A program made the position numbers and the translations under genes. A DNA stretch of 8,807 bases from Nitriliruptoraceae bacterium (GTDB lineage Bacteria > Actinomycetota > Nitriliruptoria > Nitriliruptorales > Nitriliruptoraceae). Positions 1 to 5,907 of this stretch are shown piece after piece. The notes under the pieces were generated by a model. That model made no database searches. It was not told the origin of the DNA and was given only the letters and a program-made list of their open reading frames with translations. The stretch's first letter is position 1. Every line of letters begins with the position of its first letter. The stretch is taken from assembly GCA_007123425.1 (NCBI GenBank), contig SKLC01000085.1:1-8807 (forward strand). The letters are read 5' to 3'.

Positions 1-223
1 CCGTGGGCAGCGGGATCTCTCGCTCACGGGCGATCGCGGCCGCGTACTCCAGGGCGGCGAGGATGTCTTCTCGCTCGAGTTGGGGGTAGTCGGCCAGGAT
101 CTGCTCGATCGACTGTCCCGCCGCGAGCTGACCGAGGATGGCGCTGACGGTCACGCGCGTATCACGGATGCAGGGAAGCCCCTGCATCCGTTCGGGGTTG
201 GTCGTGATCCGCTCGAAGGCCAT
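1..223 (-). CDS. DUF433 domain protein, antitoxin-like (3' end outside window)
   Basis: Translated from the ATG at 223, the 74 visible residues begin MAFERITTNPERMQGLPCIR and continue with DTRVTV, LAAGQSIEQIL and DYPQLEREDI. This is the standard DUF433 pattern: a short strand pair (R-I-T..P...G-P-C-I-R-T-R-V-T-V) followed by a helical part. The family is about 75-80 residues long, so only a few C-terminal residues are missing. DUF433 proteins are usually the antitoxin partner of a PIN-like DUF5615 toxin encoded immediately downstream; that place lies beyond the left edge, so the pair cannot be confirmed. The gene lies 61 nt downstream of the integrase remnant on the same strand, fitting cargo of the same decayed element. 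No Shine-Dalgarno precedes the start; a TACAAT box 6 nt upstream suggests a leaderless mRNA. Family assignment is firm; the toxin-antitoxin role is inferred. Confidence 0.85.
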   Translation of the reverse strand, partial: MAFERITTNPERMQGLPCIRDTRVTVSAILGQLAAGQSIEQILADYPQLEREDILAALEYAAAIAREREIPLPT

Positions 224-229
224 GCCGGC

Positions 230-260
230 ATTGTAGGCCGGAGCCGGCCGGGCCGGTCGA
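230..260 (-). promoter_or_regulatory. Candidate leaderless promoter of the DUF433 gene
   Basis: On the minus strand a TACAAT hexamer (235-230, five of six to TATAAT) lies 6 nt before the ATG at 223. A TCGACC hexamer (260-255, four of six to TTGACA) lies 19 nt further upstream. Initiation about 7 nt after the -10 box would fall on or next to the start codon, which explains the missing ribosome binding site. The spacer is slightly long, so the -35 element is the weak part. Confidence 0.45.
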
Positions 261-284
261 TGGACCCACAGGCACGCGGTTGGG

Positions 285-650
285 TCAGGAGGCCCCGGAG
301 ACGTACTGCATGACGGTGTAGGAGGCGTGGCGGTAGTGGGCCGGCCTGCCGGTCTCGGACCGCGGTGCGCACCGCATCGACCGTGCGCGGAGGGAGCGGG
401 ACGACGGCGGGCTTGTCGCCTTTGCCGAGGATGGTCAAGGTGTGGTGCCAGCGGTCTTGAGCCAGGTCCACAACGTCGGTGGCGCAGACCCGTTGGCGAT
501 GAGCTGCTCGTCAGCGCACCAGCGGTAGAACTCGACAAGCGTGGCCAACCGGCGGGCAACGGTGGCCGGAGCCCACCCGTCGTGTTCGAGCTGGCGGGCG
601 TAGCGCTCGAGATCGGCACGCACCACGGTGCCAAGCGGAACCTCGGGTGC
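285..650 (-). pseudogene. Tyrosine recombinase (phage-type integrase), decayed by internal deletions
   Basis: Three collinear pieces of one integrase family survive in different frames. Piece one (about 650-485) reads VRADLERYARQLEHDGW then APATVARRLATLVEFYRWC, the SAM-like core-binding domain. Piece two (483-340) reads ATDVVDLAQDRWHHTL then TILGKGDKPAVVPLPPRTV, the beta-hairpin with the catalytic lysine (GKG). Piece three (338-285) reads HYRHASYTVMQYVSGAS and a TGA, matching the usual extreme C-terminus of actinobacterial integrases. Between pieces one and two about 60-70 residues, including the first catalytic arginine (GLRxSE), are gone. Between two and three the HxxR, second histidine and tyrosine region is gone. 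About 370 of roughly 1,000 bp remain, so it cannot be active. The N-terminus expected before piece one is absent here, but a matching piece lies on the opposite strand at 741-851. Confidence 0.8.
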
Positions 651-708
651 CGGAGGGGTATGGCACCTCGGGCTGTGCGCGTTATCGACCGCCTCGGGCC
701 AGGGGCGG

Positions 709-736
709 GTGCTTCTCGTACCCCTACGAGGAGCAC
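709..736 (+). repeat. 12-bp inverted repeat (hairpin) over the integrase-fragment ribosome binding site
   Basis: The left arm GTGCTTCTCGTA (709-720) and right arm TACGAGGAGCAC (725-736) pair over all 12 positions with one G-U wobble, separated by CCCC. The right arm contains GAGGAG (728-733), the ribosome binding site for the ATG at 741, so in RNA the hairpin would bury it. As DNA it could equally be a protein-binding palindrome or a scar of rearrangement. Confidence 0.7.
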
Positions 737-740
737 CGCA

Positions 741-851
741 ATGCCATCCTTCACCTTCCCTGCTGCTGTCGAGAGCTACCTGGCTGGCTACAGCTCGGCG
801 GCCACCGTCACGGCCTACCGCTGCGACCTCGCGCTGTGGCAGCGCTACTGA
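741..851 (+). pseudogene. Tyrosine recombinase N-terminal fragment, opposite strand to the body
   Basis: The reading frame from ATG 741 gives 36 residues, including AAVESYLAGYSSAATVTAYR and then CDLALWQRY, before a TGA at 849-851. The pattern 'YLAGY-SS-AT-AYR-DL--W--YC' is the beginning of the N-terminal core-binding domain of actinobacterial integrases. GAGGAG at 728-733, 7 nt before the ATG, supports this as an original gene start. The fragment stops just where the family continues toward the segment seen on the minus strand at 650. It therefore looks like the missing 5' end of the neighbouring pseudogene turned round, or the head of a second integrase cut off at about 850. It has no catalytic residues. 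Confidence 0.6.
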
Positions 852-1017
852 CCCATGCCGTGGCCGCGGCAACCCCGAACACAGCGATGACCGCCAGAAC
901 GACGATAAGCGAGTTGCCCTCAGCCGCCAGCGGCAGTGAAAGAGCAGCAATGGCCGCTGCGGAGACGACAGCAGCGAGCCGAAGGCACCTCGGCGACGTC
1001 GGGACCGGTGCGCTGTT
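851..1017 (-). pseudogene. Hydrophobic membrane-protein remnant without start codon
   Basis: One minus-strand frame reads LRLAAVVSAAAIAALSLPLA, then AEGNSLIVVLAVIAVFGVAA and ATAWVS: two hydrophobic stretches of membrane-helix length joined by a short polar turn. No ATG, GTG or TTG occurs in this frame between the tRNA gene and the first helix. After residue 'WVS' the frame runs into the antisense of the integrase fragment before stopping at 808. Both ends therefore look cut. I do not recognise the family. It may be the residue of an element-borne membrane protein, or a chance open frame in GC-rich DNA. Confidence 0.25.
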
Positions 1018-1045
1018 CGAGGTCTCATGGCCCCTTGTGCGTGCG

Positions 1046-1119
1046 TGGACCCGAGGGGATTCGAACCCCTGACTTCCTGCATGCAAGGCAGGTGCTCTGC
1101 CGGGCTGAGCTACGGGCCC
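1046..1119 (-). tRNA. tRNA-Ala (anticodon TGC)
   Basis: On the minus strand the sequence folds into a complete cloverleaf of 74 nt. The acceptor stem is GGGCCCG/CGGGTCC with one G-U pair and discriminator A. The D arm is GCTC/GAGC. The anticodon stem CCTGC/GCAGG holds loop CTTGCAT with anticodon TGC. The variable loop has 5 nt, and the T arm is AGGGG-TTCGAAT-CCCCT. CCA is not encoded, as is common in Actinobacteria. TA-rich hexamers TACCCT and TACGCT at 1145-1135 are possible -10 boxes. Decayed integrase DNA starts within 200-400 bp of its 3' end, so the 3' half may be an old attachment site; the tRNA itself looks intact. Confidence 0.95.
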
Positions 1120-1317
1120 CGGTCGTGCGGCGAGAGCGTAGGGTACGCCGTTGCCGGCGATCGGCCACTTCGGCCCGGGGCCAGAATGTCGAGGGTTGTC
1201 CCGCTTGTCCCTACGCTTGTGGACGCACCTGGCCGAGGGGTCACTACCGTCCCGCAGTCGGCTCGCGGCGAGTTCCGCCCGAGCGTCCCATTGAGTCACG
1301 AGAACGAGGGAGACAGC

Positions 1318-2631
1318 GTGAGCGCGCACGATCCGGCCAGCTGGTCGTTCGACACCCGGCAGATCCACGCGGGCGCGGAGCCCGACCCGACCACCGGGGC
1401 ACGGGCCACGCCCATCTACCAGACGACGTCCTATGTCCTGGGCGACACCGAGCGGGCGGAGAACCTCTTCGCGCTGGCGGAGATGGGCAACATCTACACG
1501 CGGATCATGAACCCGACCACCGACGTGGTCGAGCAGCGGGTCGCCTCGCTCGAGGGGGGCGTGGCCGCGGTGGCGACCGCCTCGGGCCAGTCGGCGCAGA
1601 CGCTGGCGATCCTCAACATCCTCTCCGCCGGCGACCACATCGTCTCGTCCGCCTCGCTGTACGGCGGCACCTACAACCTCTTCCGCTACACGCTGCCGCG
1701 ACTCGGCATCGAGACGACCTTCGTCGAGGACCCCGACGACCTCGGGGCCTGGAAGGCGGCCGTGCGGCCCAACACCAAGCTCTTCTACGGCGAGTCGATC
1801 GGGAACCCCAAGATCGACGTGCTCGACATCGCGGCCGTCGCGGACCTCGCCCACGAGGCGGGGGTGCCGCTGATGATCGACAACACCATCCCCACGCCGT
1901 ACCTGGTCCGACCGCTCGAGCACGGTGCCGACATCGTGGTGCACTCCGCGACGAAGTTCCTCGGCGGTCACGGCACCGCGGTGGCCGGCGTCGTGGTGGA
2001 CGGGGGCAGCTTCGACTGGGGCGCGCACGCGGCAGCGTTCCCCGGGCTGACCACCCCCGACCCCTCCTACAACGACCTCAACTACTGGGAGGCGCTGGGC
2101 AACGAGAACGGCGCCTACGCGATCAAGCTGCGCGTGCAGCTGCTGCGCGACATCGGCCCGGCGATCTCGCCGATGAACTCCTTCCTGCTGCTGCAGGGCA
2201 TCGAGACCCTGAGCCTGCGGATGGACCGCCACGTCGCCAACGCGCAGCGGATCGCGGAGTGGCTCGAGGGCCGCGACGAGGTCGAGCAGGTCTGGTACGC
2301 GGGCCTGGCCTCCAGCCCCTGGCACGCCAACGCCCAGCGCTATGCCCCCAAGGGTGCGGGCGCCGTGCTGTCCTTCGAGCTCGCCGGCGGGGTCGAGGCG
2401 GGTCGCCGCTTCGTCGACGGCGTGGAGCTGTTCAGCCATCTGGCGAACATCGGCGACGTGCGCAGCCTCATCATCCACCCGGCGAGCACGACCCACTCGC
2501 AGCTCAAGCCCGAGGAGCAGCTGACCACGGGGGTCACCCCCGGACTGGTCCGCCTCTCGGTGGGGCTCGAGGACGCCGAGGACCTCATCGCGGACCTCGA
2601 AGCCGGCTTCCGCGCCGCCAAGGGCGCCTGA
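1318..2631 (+). CDS. metY: O-acetylhomoserine sulfhydrylase (PLP enzyme), methionine biosynthesis
   Basis: Of 437 residues, typical for MetY, this Cys/Met-metabolism PLP enzyme of aspartate-aminotransferase fold makes homocysteine from O-acetylhomoserine and sulfide in the cytoplasm. Visible landmarks are the N-terminal FDTRQIHAG and PIYQTTSYVLG, ATASGQSAQT, IDNT with the aspartate that contacts the PLP ring nitrogen (D188), and HSATKFLGGHGT with the Schiff-base lysine K213; HPASTTHSQL lies near the C-terminus. I chose the GTG at 1318 because GAGGGAG (1306-1312) sits 5 nt upstream and the family N-terminus starts there; an in-frame ATG at 1186 would add 44 unconserved residues. metX follows after 4 nt and supplies the substrate. 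No SAM riboswitch consensus was seen in the 198-nt leader. Assignment as O-succinylhomoserine sulfhydrylase is excluded mainly by the metX partner. Confidence 0.93.
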   Translation: MSAHDPASWSFDTRQIHAGAEPDPTTGARATPIYQTTSYVLGDTERAENLFALAEMGNIYTRIMNPTTDVVEQRVASLEGGVAAVATASGQSAQTLAILNILSAGDHIVSSASLYGGTYNLFRYTLPRLGIETTFVEDPDDLGAWKAAVRPNTKLFYGESIGNPKIDVLDIAAVADLAHEAGVPLMIDNTIPTPYLVRPLEHGADIVVHSATKFLGGHGTAVAGVVVDGGSFDWGAHAAAFPGLTTPDPSYNDLNYWEALGNENGAYAIKLRVQLLRDIGPAISPMNSFLLLQGIETLSLRMDRHVANAQRIAEWLEGRDEVEQVWYAGLASSPWHANAQRYAPKGAGAVLSFELAGGVEAGRRFVDGVELFSHLANIGDVRSLIIHPASTTHSQLKPEEQLTTGVTPGLVRLSVGLEDAEDLIADLEAGFRAAKGA

Positions 2632-2635
2632 CGGC

Positions 2636-3775
2636 GTGGGCGACGTCGAGCAGCGCACCGGCGCCTGGCGGGACGGCGATCCCGTCGGGCGCCGGCGCTT
2701 CGTCGACGTCGGCACCGTGGCCCTGGAGCGGGGCGGCGAGGTCCCCGACGTGCGGATGGCCTATGAGACCTGGGGCGAGCTCGCCCCGGACGGCCGCAAC
2801 GCCGTGCTCATCCTGCACGCGCTGACCGGCGACAGCCACGTGGTGGGCCCCGTCGAACCCGGGCATCCGACGGCCGGCTGGTGGGAGGGCATGGTCGGCC
2901 CGGGCTGCCCCATCGACACCGACCGCTGGTTCGTGGTCGCGCCCAACGTGCTCGGCGGCTGCCAGGGCACGACCGGGCCCGCGAGCGACGCCCCGGACGG
3001 CCGGCCGTGGGCCGGCCGCTTCCCCTACCTCACCGTCCGCGACCAGGTGGAGGCCGAGCGGCGCCTCGCGGACGCGCTGGGCATCGACACGTGGGCGGCG
3101 GTGCTCGGCGGCTCGATGGGCGGGATGCGGGTGCTGGAGTGGGCGGTGCTGCACCCCGAGCGGGTGCGCGGGATCGTGCCGATCGCCGTGGGCGCGGTCG
3201 CCAGCGCCGACCAGATCGCGCTGCAGTCGATCCAGGTCCAGGCGATCCGCGCCGACGCGGCCTACCGGGGCGGCGACTATCTGCGCGACCCGGCGGCCGC
3301 GCAGCCCACCGCCGGGCTCGCGCTGGCCCGCCGCCTGGCCCACTGGACCTACCGCAGCCGCGAGGAGCTCGACGACCGCTTCGGCCGCGCGGCGCAGGGC
3401 GAGGAGGACCCGTACAGCTTCGACGGTCGCTTCGCCGTCCAGTCCTACCTCGACCACCACGGTGGCAAGCTCGTCCGCCGGTTCGACGCCGCCTCCTACG
3501 TCGTGCTCACCGAGTCGATGAACGGCCACGACGTCGGCCGGGACCGCGGCGGCGTGGCAACGGCGCTGGCCCGCTACACCGGCGCGGCCCGGGTGATCGG
3601 CATCGACAGCGACCGCCTCTACCCGGTCGACGAGCAGCACGAGCTGGCGGGTCTGCTGCCCAGGCTCGGGGAGCGGGCCGACGTGCTGCGCTCGCCGCAC
3701 GGCCACGACAGCTTCCTGATCGAGGTGGACGCGGTGGGCGCGGTCGTCGCCGAGCTGCTGGACGAGGTGCGCTGA
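2636..3775 (+). CDS. metX: Homoserine O-acetyltransferase
   Basis: 379 residues, the normal length for MetX, an alpha/beta-hydrolase-fold enzyme that moves acetyl from acetyl-CoA to homoserine. The motif HALTGDSHV, the substrate-pocket segment NVLGGCQGTTGP, and the nucleophile elbow GGSMGGM with S160 are present. So are the catalytic aspartate in GIDSDRLYP (D326) and histidine in HGHDSFL (H357), completing the Ser-Asp-His triad. The start is the GTG at 2636, four nucleotides after the metY stop, so the two are probably co-transcribed and translationally coupled; only a weak AGGGCG precedes it. Its product feeds MetY directly. Serine or homoserine succinyltransferase variants exist in this fold, but the metY neighbour and actinobacterial context favour acetyl transfer. 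Confidence 0.93.
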   Translation: MGDVEQRTGAWRDGDPVGRRRFVDVGTVALERGGEVPDVRMAYETWGELAPDGRNAVLILHALTGDSHVVGPVEPGHPTAGWWEGMVGPGCPIDTDRWFVVAPNVLGGCQGTTGPASDAPDGRPWAGRFPYLTVRDQVEAERRLADALGIDTWAAVLGGSMGGMRVLEWAVLHPERVRGIVPIAVGAVASADQIALQSIQVQAIRADAAYRGGDYLRDPAAAQPTAGLALARRLAHWTYRSREELDDRFGRAAQGEEDPYSFDGRFAVQSYLDHHGGKLVRRFDAASYVVLTESMNGHDVGRDRGGVATALARYTGAARVIGIDSDRLYPVDEQHELAGLLPRLGERADVLRSPHGHDSFLIEVDAVGAVVAELLDEVR

Positions 3776-3802
3776 GCAGGGCCGATGTCTCCGCGTGGGG
3801 GC

Positions 3803-3867
3803 GCCGGCAGTACCCTGCTCGGTGAGTTCGAGTCGCGTACCACTTCATCCGGGAGAGAGGATCCCCC
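3803..3867 (+). promoter_or_regulatory. Candidate promoter and leader of the thiolase gene
   Basis: In the 92-nt gap after metX, TACCCT (3811-3816) fits the actinobacterial TANNNT -10 pattern and would give a leader of about 45 nt. No good -35 was found at 16-18 nt. The box lies in the loop of a small dyad (GCAG/CTGC with flanking CCG/CGG, 3803-3822), which could instead be a weak terminator for metX. GAGAGG precedes the ATG at 3868. Confidence 0.3.
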
Positions 3868-5067
3868 ATGCGTGAGGCCGTCATCGTCGAGGTCGTCCGC
3901 ACCCCCATCGGCAAGGGCAAGCCGGGCGGCGCGCTGTCCGGCTGGCACCCCACCGACCTGCTCGCCGAGACGCTCGCCGCGCTGGTCGACCGGGCCGGCA
4001 TCGACGCGGGCGAGGTCGACGACGTGATCACCGGCTGCGTCTCGCAGGCCGGCCAGCAGGCCTTCAACGTGGGCCGCAACGCGGTGCTGGCCGCCGGCTT
4101 CCCGGAGTCCGTGCCCGCGACCACCATCGACCGCCAGTGCGGCTCGTCGCAGCAGTCGCTGCACTTCGCCGCCCAGGGCATCATGGCGGGCGCCTACGAC
4201 GTGGCGATCGCCAGCGGCGTCGAGGTCATGAGCCGCGTTCCCATGGGCTCCTCGTCGATGGGGGAGAACCCCCTGGGCGAGCGCCTGCGCGAGCGCTACT
4301 CGGAGGGCATGGTCAACCAGGGCGTCGGCGCGGAGCTGATCGCCGCCAAGTGGGGCATCTCGCGCGAGGACGTGGACGCCTTCTCCGCGGAGTCGCACGC
4401 CCGCGCGCAGGCGGCGACCGAGGACGGTCGCTTCTCCTCGGAGATCCACCCGGTCGCCATCGACCGGGGCGAGGGCCCCGAGGATGGGCGCATCGACCGT
4501 GACGAGGGCATCCGCCCCGGCACCACCGTCGACTCGCTGGGCGGCCTCAAGCCCGCCTTCTACAACGAGAAGATCGCCGAGCGGTTCCCGGAGATCAACT
4601 GGGTGGTCACCGCGGGCGGCTCCTCGCAGATCTCCGACGGCGCCTCGGCGGTGCTGGTGATGGAGCGCAGCAAGGCGGAGAAGCTCGGCCTCACGCCCCG
4701 TGCCCGGGTCCACGCCTTCGCGGTCGCCGGCGACGACCCGATCTTCATGCTCACCGGCGTCATCCCCGCCACCGCGCAGGTGCTCGAGCGCGCCGGCATG
4801 AGCATCGGCGACATCGACGCCTTCGAGGTCAACGAGGCCTTCGCGCCGGTCGTGCTGGCCTGGCAGAAGGAGACCGGGGCCGACATGGCCAAGGTCAACG
4901 TCAACGGCGGCGCGATCGCCAATGGGCACCCGCTGGGCGCGTCGGGCTCGAAGCTCACCGCCACGCTGATGAACGTCCTGGACCAGGTCGACGGCCGTTG
5001 GGGCCTGCAGACCATGTGCGAGGGCGGCGGCATGGCGAACGCGACCATCTTCGAGCGGCTGACCTGA
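3868..5067 (+). CDS. Thiolase family acetyl-CoA acyltransferase
   Basis: 399 residues with the complete thiolase catalytic set: nucleophilic cysteine in DRQCGSSQQ (C91), NEAFA (322-326) in the C-terminal half, histidine in GGAIANGHPLGASG (H354) and the acid/base cysteine in MCEGGGMANATI (C384). Length and order match bacterial degradative thiolases (FadA/AtoB type) that cleave 3-ketoacyl-CoA with CoA or run the reverse condensation. DRQCGSSQQ and the SSQISDGASAVL segment also recall the FadA5-like thiolases used in side-chain or steroid breakdown, so the substrate cannot be fixed from sequence alone. The ATG at 3868 is supported by GAGAGG upstream. No beta-oxidation genes adjoin it; it is flanked by a methionine operon and a strong terminator, so it appears to be a single-gene unit. 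Confidence 0.9.
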   Translation: MREAVIVEVVRTPIGKGKPGGALSGWHPTDLLAETLAALVDRAGIDAGEVDDVITGCVSQAGQQAFNVGRNAVLAAGFPESVPATTIDRQCGSSQQSLHFAAQGIMAGAYDVAIASGVEVMSRVPMGSSSMGENPLGERLRERYSEGMVNQGVGAELIAAKWGISREDVDAFSAESHARAQAATEDGRFSSEIHPVAIDRGEGPEDGRIDRDEGIRPGTTVDSLGGLKPAFYNEKIAERFPEINWVVTAGGSSQISDGASAVLVMERSKAEKLGLTPRARVHAFAVAGDDPIFMLTGVIPATAQVLERAGMSIGDIDAFEVNEAFAPVVLAWQKETGADMAKVNVNGGAIANGHPLGASGSKLTATLMNVLDQVDGRWGLQTMCEGGGMANATIFERLT

Positions 5068-5090
5068 TCCGGCTCGCGCCACCCGCACCT

Positions 5091-5129
5091 GCGGCGAGAC
5101 CGTCCGGGAGCTCCGGGCGGTCTCGCCGC
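5091..5129 (+). terminator. Large stem-loop after the thiolase gene
   Basis: GCGGCGAGACCG (5091-5102) and CGGTCTCGCCGC (5118-5129) are perfect 12-bp arms. The 15-nt interior can extend pairing with CCGG/CCGG. It begins 24 nt after the thiolase stop. No T-run follows, which is usual for GC-rich actinobacterial terminators. Confidence 0.7.
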
Positions 5130-5218
5130 GTGACGGCCACCGTCGCCGGTGACCACGCCCCGGCCAGGACGTGGCACGCTGTGCGGGACCTGCCCCGCGC
5201 AGCCTCGGGAGCCCGACC

Positions 5219-5533
5219 ATGATCCTGCTGCTCGTCCCCCTCGCCGCCGTGGCGGTGATCGTGGGGATCAACTGGGGATGGCAGTGGGTGCTTGCCCCGC
5301 TGCTGGGCCTGGCGCTGCTGCGGTGGCTGCTGGGGTCGCTGCGCGCGCTGGTGACCGACGCCAAGCACCTCGAGGCCCAGGAGGCCACGGCCACGCCGGT
5401 CGGCAGCGACGAGCGCACGCTCTTCTGGTGCGAGGAGTGCGGCACCGAGGTGCTGCTGCTGATCCGTGGCACGGCGCGTGCGCCCAGCCACTGTGGCCAG
5501 CGGATGCACGAGCGCACGGAGATCCTGAGCTAG
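5219..5533 (+). CDS. Small membrane protein with C-terminal CxxC...HC zinc-binding-like motif
   Basis: 104 residues from ATG 5219, which has GGGAG 7 nt upstream; a GTG at 5171 is in frame but has no ribosome site and adds an arginine/proline-rich lead. Residues 2-18 and about 22-43 are hydrophobic and should form two membrane segments. A linker of about 25 residues follows, then WCEECGTEVLLLIRG and PSHCGQRMHER, placing C71, C74, H91 and C92 as likely metal ligands. I do not recognise a named family. The arrangement suggests a membrane-anchored zinc-ribbon-like domain, presumably cytoplasmic. It converges on the FmdB-type zinc-ribbon gene 40 nt away. It has its own position after a strong terminator, so it probably has its own promoter in 5130-5205, though I see no clear boxes there. 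Codon use looks like its neighbours. Confidence 0.75.
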   Translation: MILLLVPLAAVAVIVGINWGWQWVLAPLLGLALLRWLLGSLRALVTDAKHLEAQEATATPVGSDERTLFWCEECGTEVLLLIRGTARAPSHCGQRMHERTEILS

Positions 5534-5543
5534 GCCACCCGCC

Positions 5544-5558
5544 GCGGCCGGGGGCCGC
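5544..5558. terminator. Possible bidirectional terminator between convergent genes
   Basis: GCGGCC-GGG-GGCCGC forms a 6-bp GC hairpin within the 40-nt, almost pure G/C gap between the stop at 5533 and the opposing stop at 5574. Position supports a shared terminator; there is no T-run on either strand. Confidence 0.4.
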
Positions 5559-5573
5559 CGGGCGGCGCCGGGC

Positions 5574-5828
5574 TCAGCCCTCGCCCTCGGAGATGCGCTC
5601 GGCGCGCTCGCGCACGGTGCGGTAGTCGGGGCGCCCGGGGCGCTCGGGGATCATGGCGTCGTTGCGGGAGAAGCCCCACCCCTCGAGGCGCACGCCCACC
5701 CGACTGAAGCGCCGCTTGAGCTCGCCCTCGCAGTCGGGACAGGGCCCCGGCTCGTCGGCCTGCTCATGCGGGACCACGCGCTCCTGTGGATTTCCACAAG
5801 CTGTGCACAGGTACTCGTAGAGCGGCAT
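5574..5828 (-). CDS. FmdB-family zinc-ribbon protein
   Basis: 84 residues starting MPLYEYLCTACG, the signature start of the FmdB/CxxC_CxxC_SSSS family, a small rubredoxin-like zinc ribbon. Ligands are C8 and C11, then C30 and C33 in PCPDC, followed by ELKRRFSRVG. The C-terminal half is basic and probably flexible. Members have been tied to amidase/formamidase regulation by name only; the real role is unknown. The ATG at 5828 is chosen because GAGAGG lies 6 nt upstream and because the family begins at MP-YEY; the frame is open further upstream but the sequence there is not conserved-looking. The first codons contain the palindromes TGTGGATTTCCACA (5785-5798) and CTGTGCACAG (5801-5810). Confidence 0.9.
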   Translation of the reverse strand: MPLYEYLCTACGNPQERVVPHEQADEPGPCPDCEGELKRRFSRVGVRLEGWGFSRNDAMIPERPGRPDYRTVRERAERISEGEG

Positions 5829-5907
5829 CGCAGACCTCTCGGGCACTGTCCGAACGATCGGGCGGGGCGGGCTGTGGGGCGTTCTCCACCTCGGGCGCCC
5901 CCATCGG

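Noticed and set aside
1..29. Imperfect 8-bp dyad at the left edge (CCGTGGGC/GCTCACGG)
   Set aside because: It lies within the DUF433 coding sequence with a 13-nt loop and is easily expected by chance in GC-rich DNA.
1027..1317. Extended N-terminus of MetY reaching back into the tRNA
   Set aside because: The added residues include tRNA sequence and do not match the family, while GTG 1318 has a good ribosome site and the known N-terminal pattern.
808..2715. Very long minus-strand open frame across the tRNA and metY
   Set aside because: It is the antisense of metY in GC-rich DNA, crosses a tRNA gene and has no domain pattern; only its last part (851-1017) looks protein-like by itself.
936..2825. 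Long plus-strand frame overlapping metY, arginine-rich
   Set aside because: Low-complexity Arg/Gly/Ala translation shifted by one base from the conserved MetY frame; a typical GC-rich shadow.
3619..5517. Long minus-strand frame opposite the thiolase and neighbouring genes
   Set aside because: It is antisense to conserved catalytic motifs of the thiolase and of the small membrane protein, with repetitive composition and no start supported by a ribosome site.
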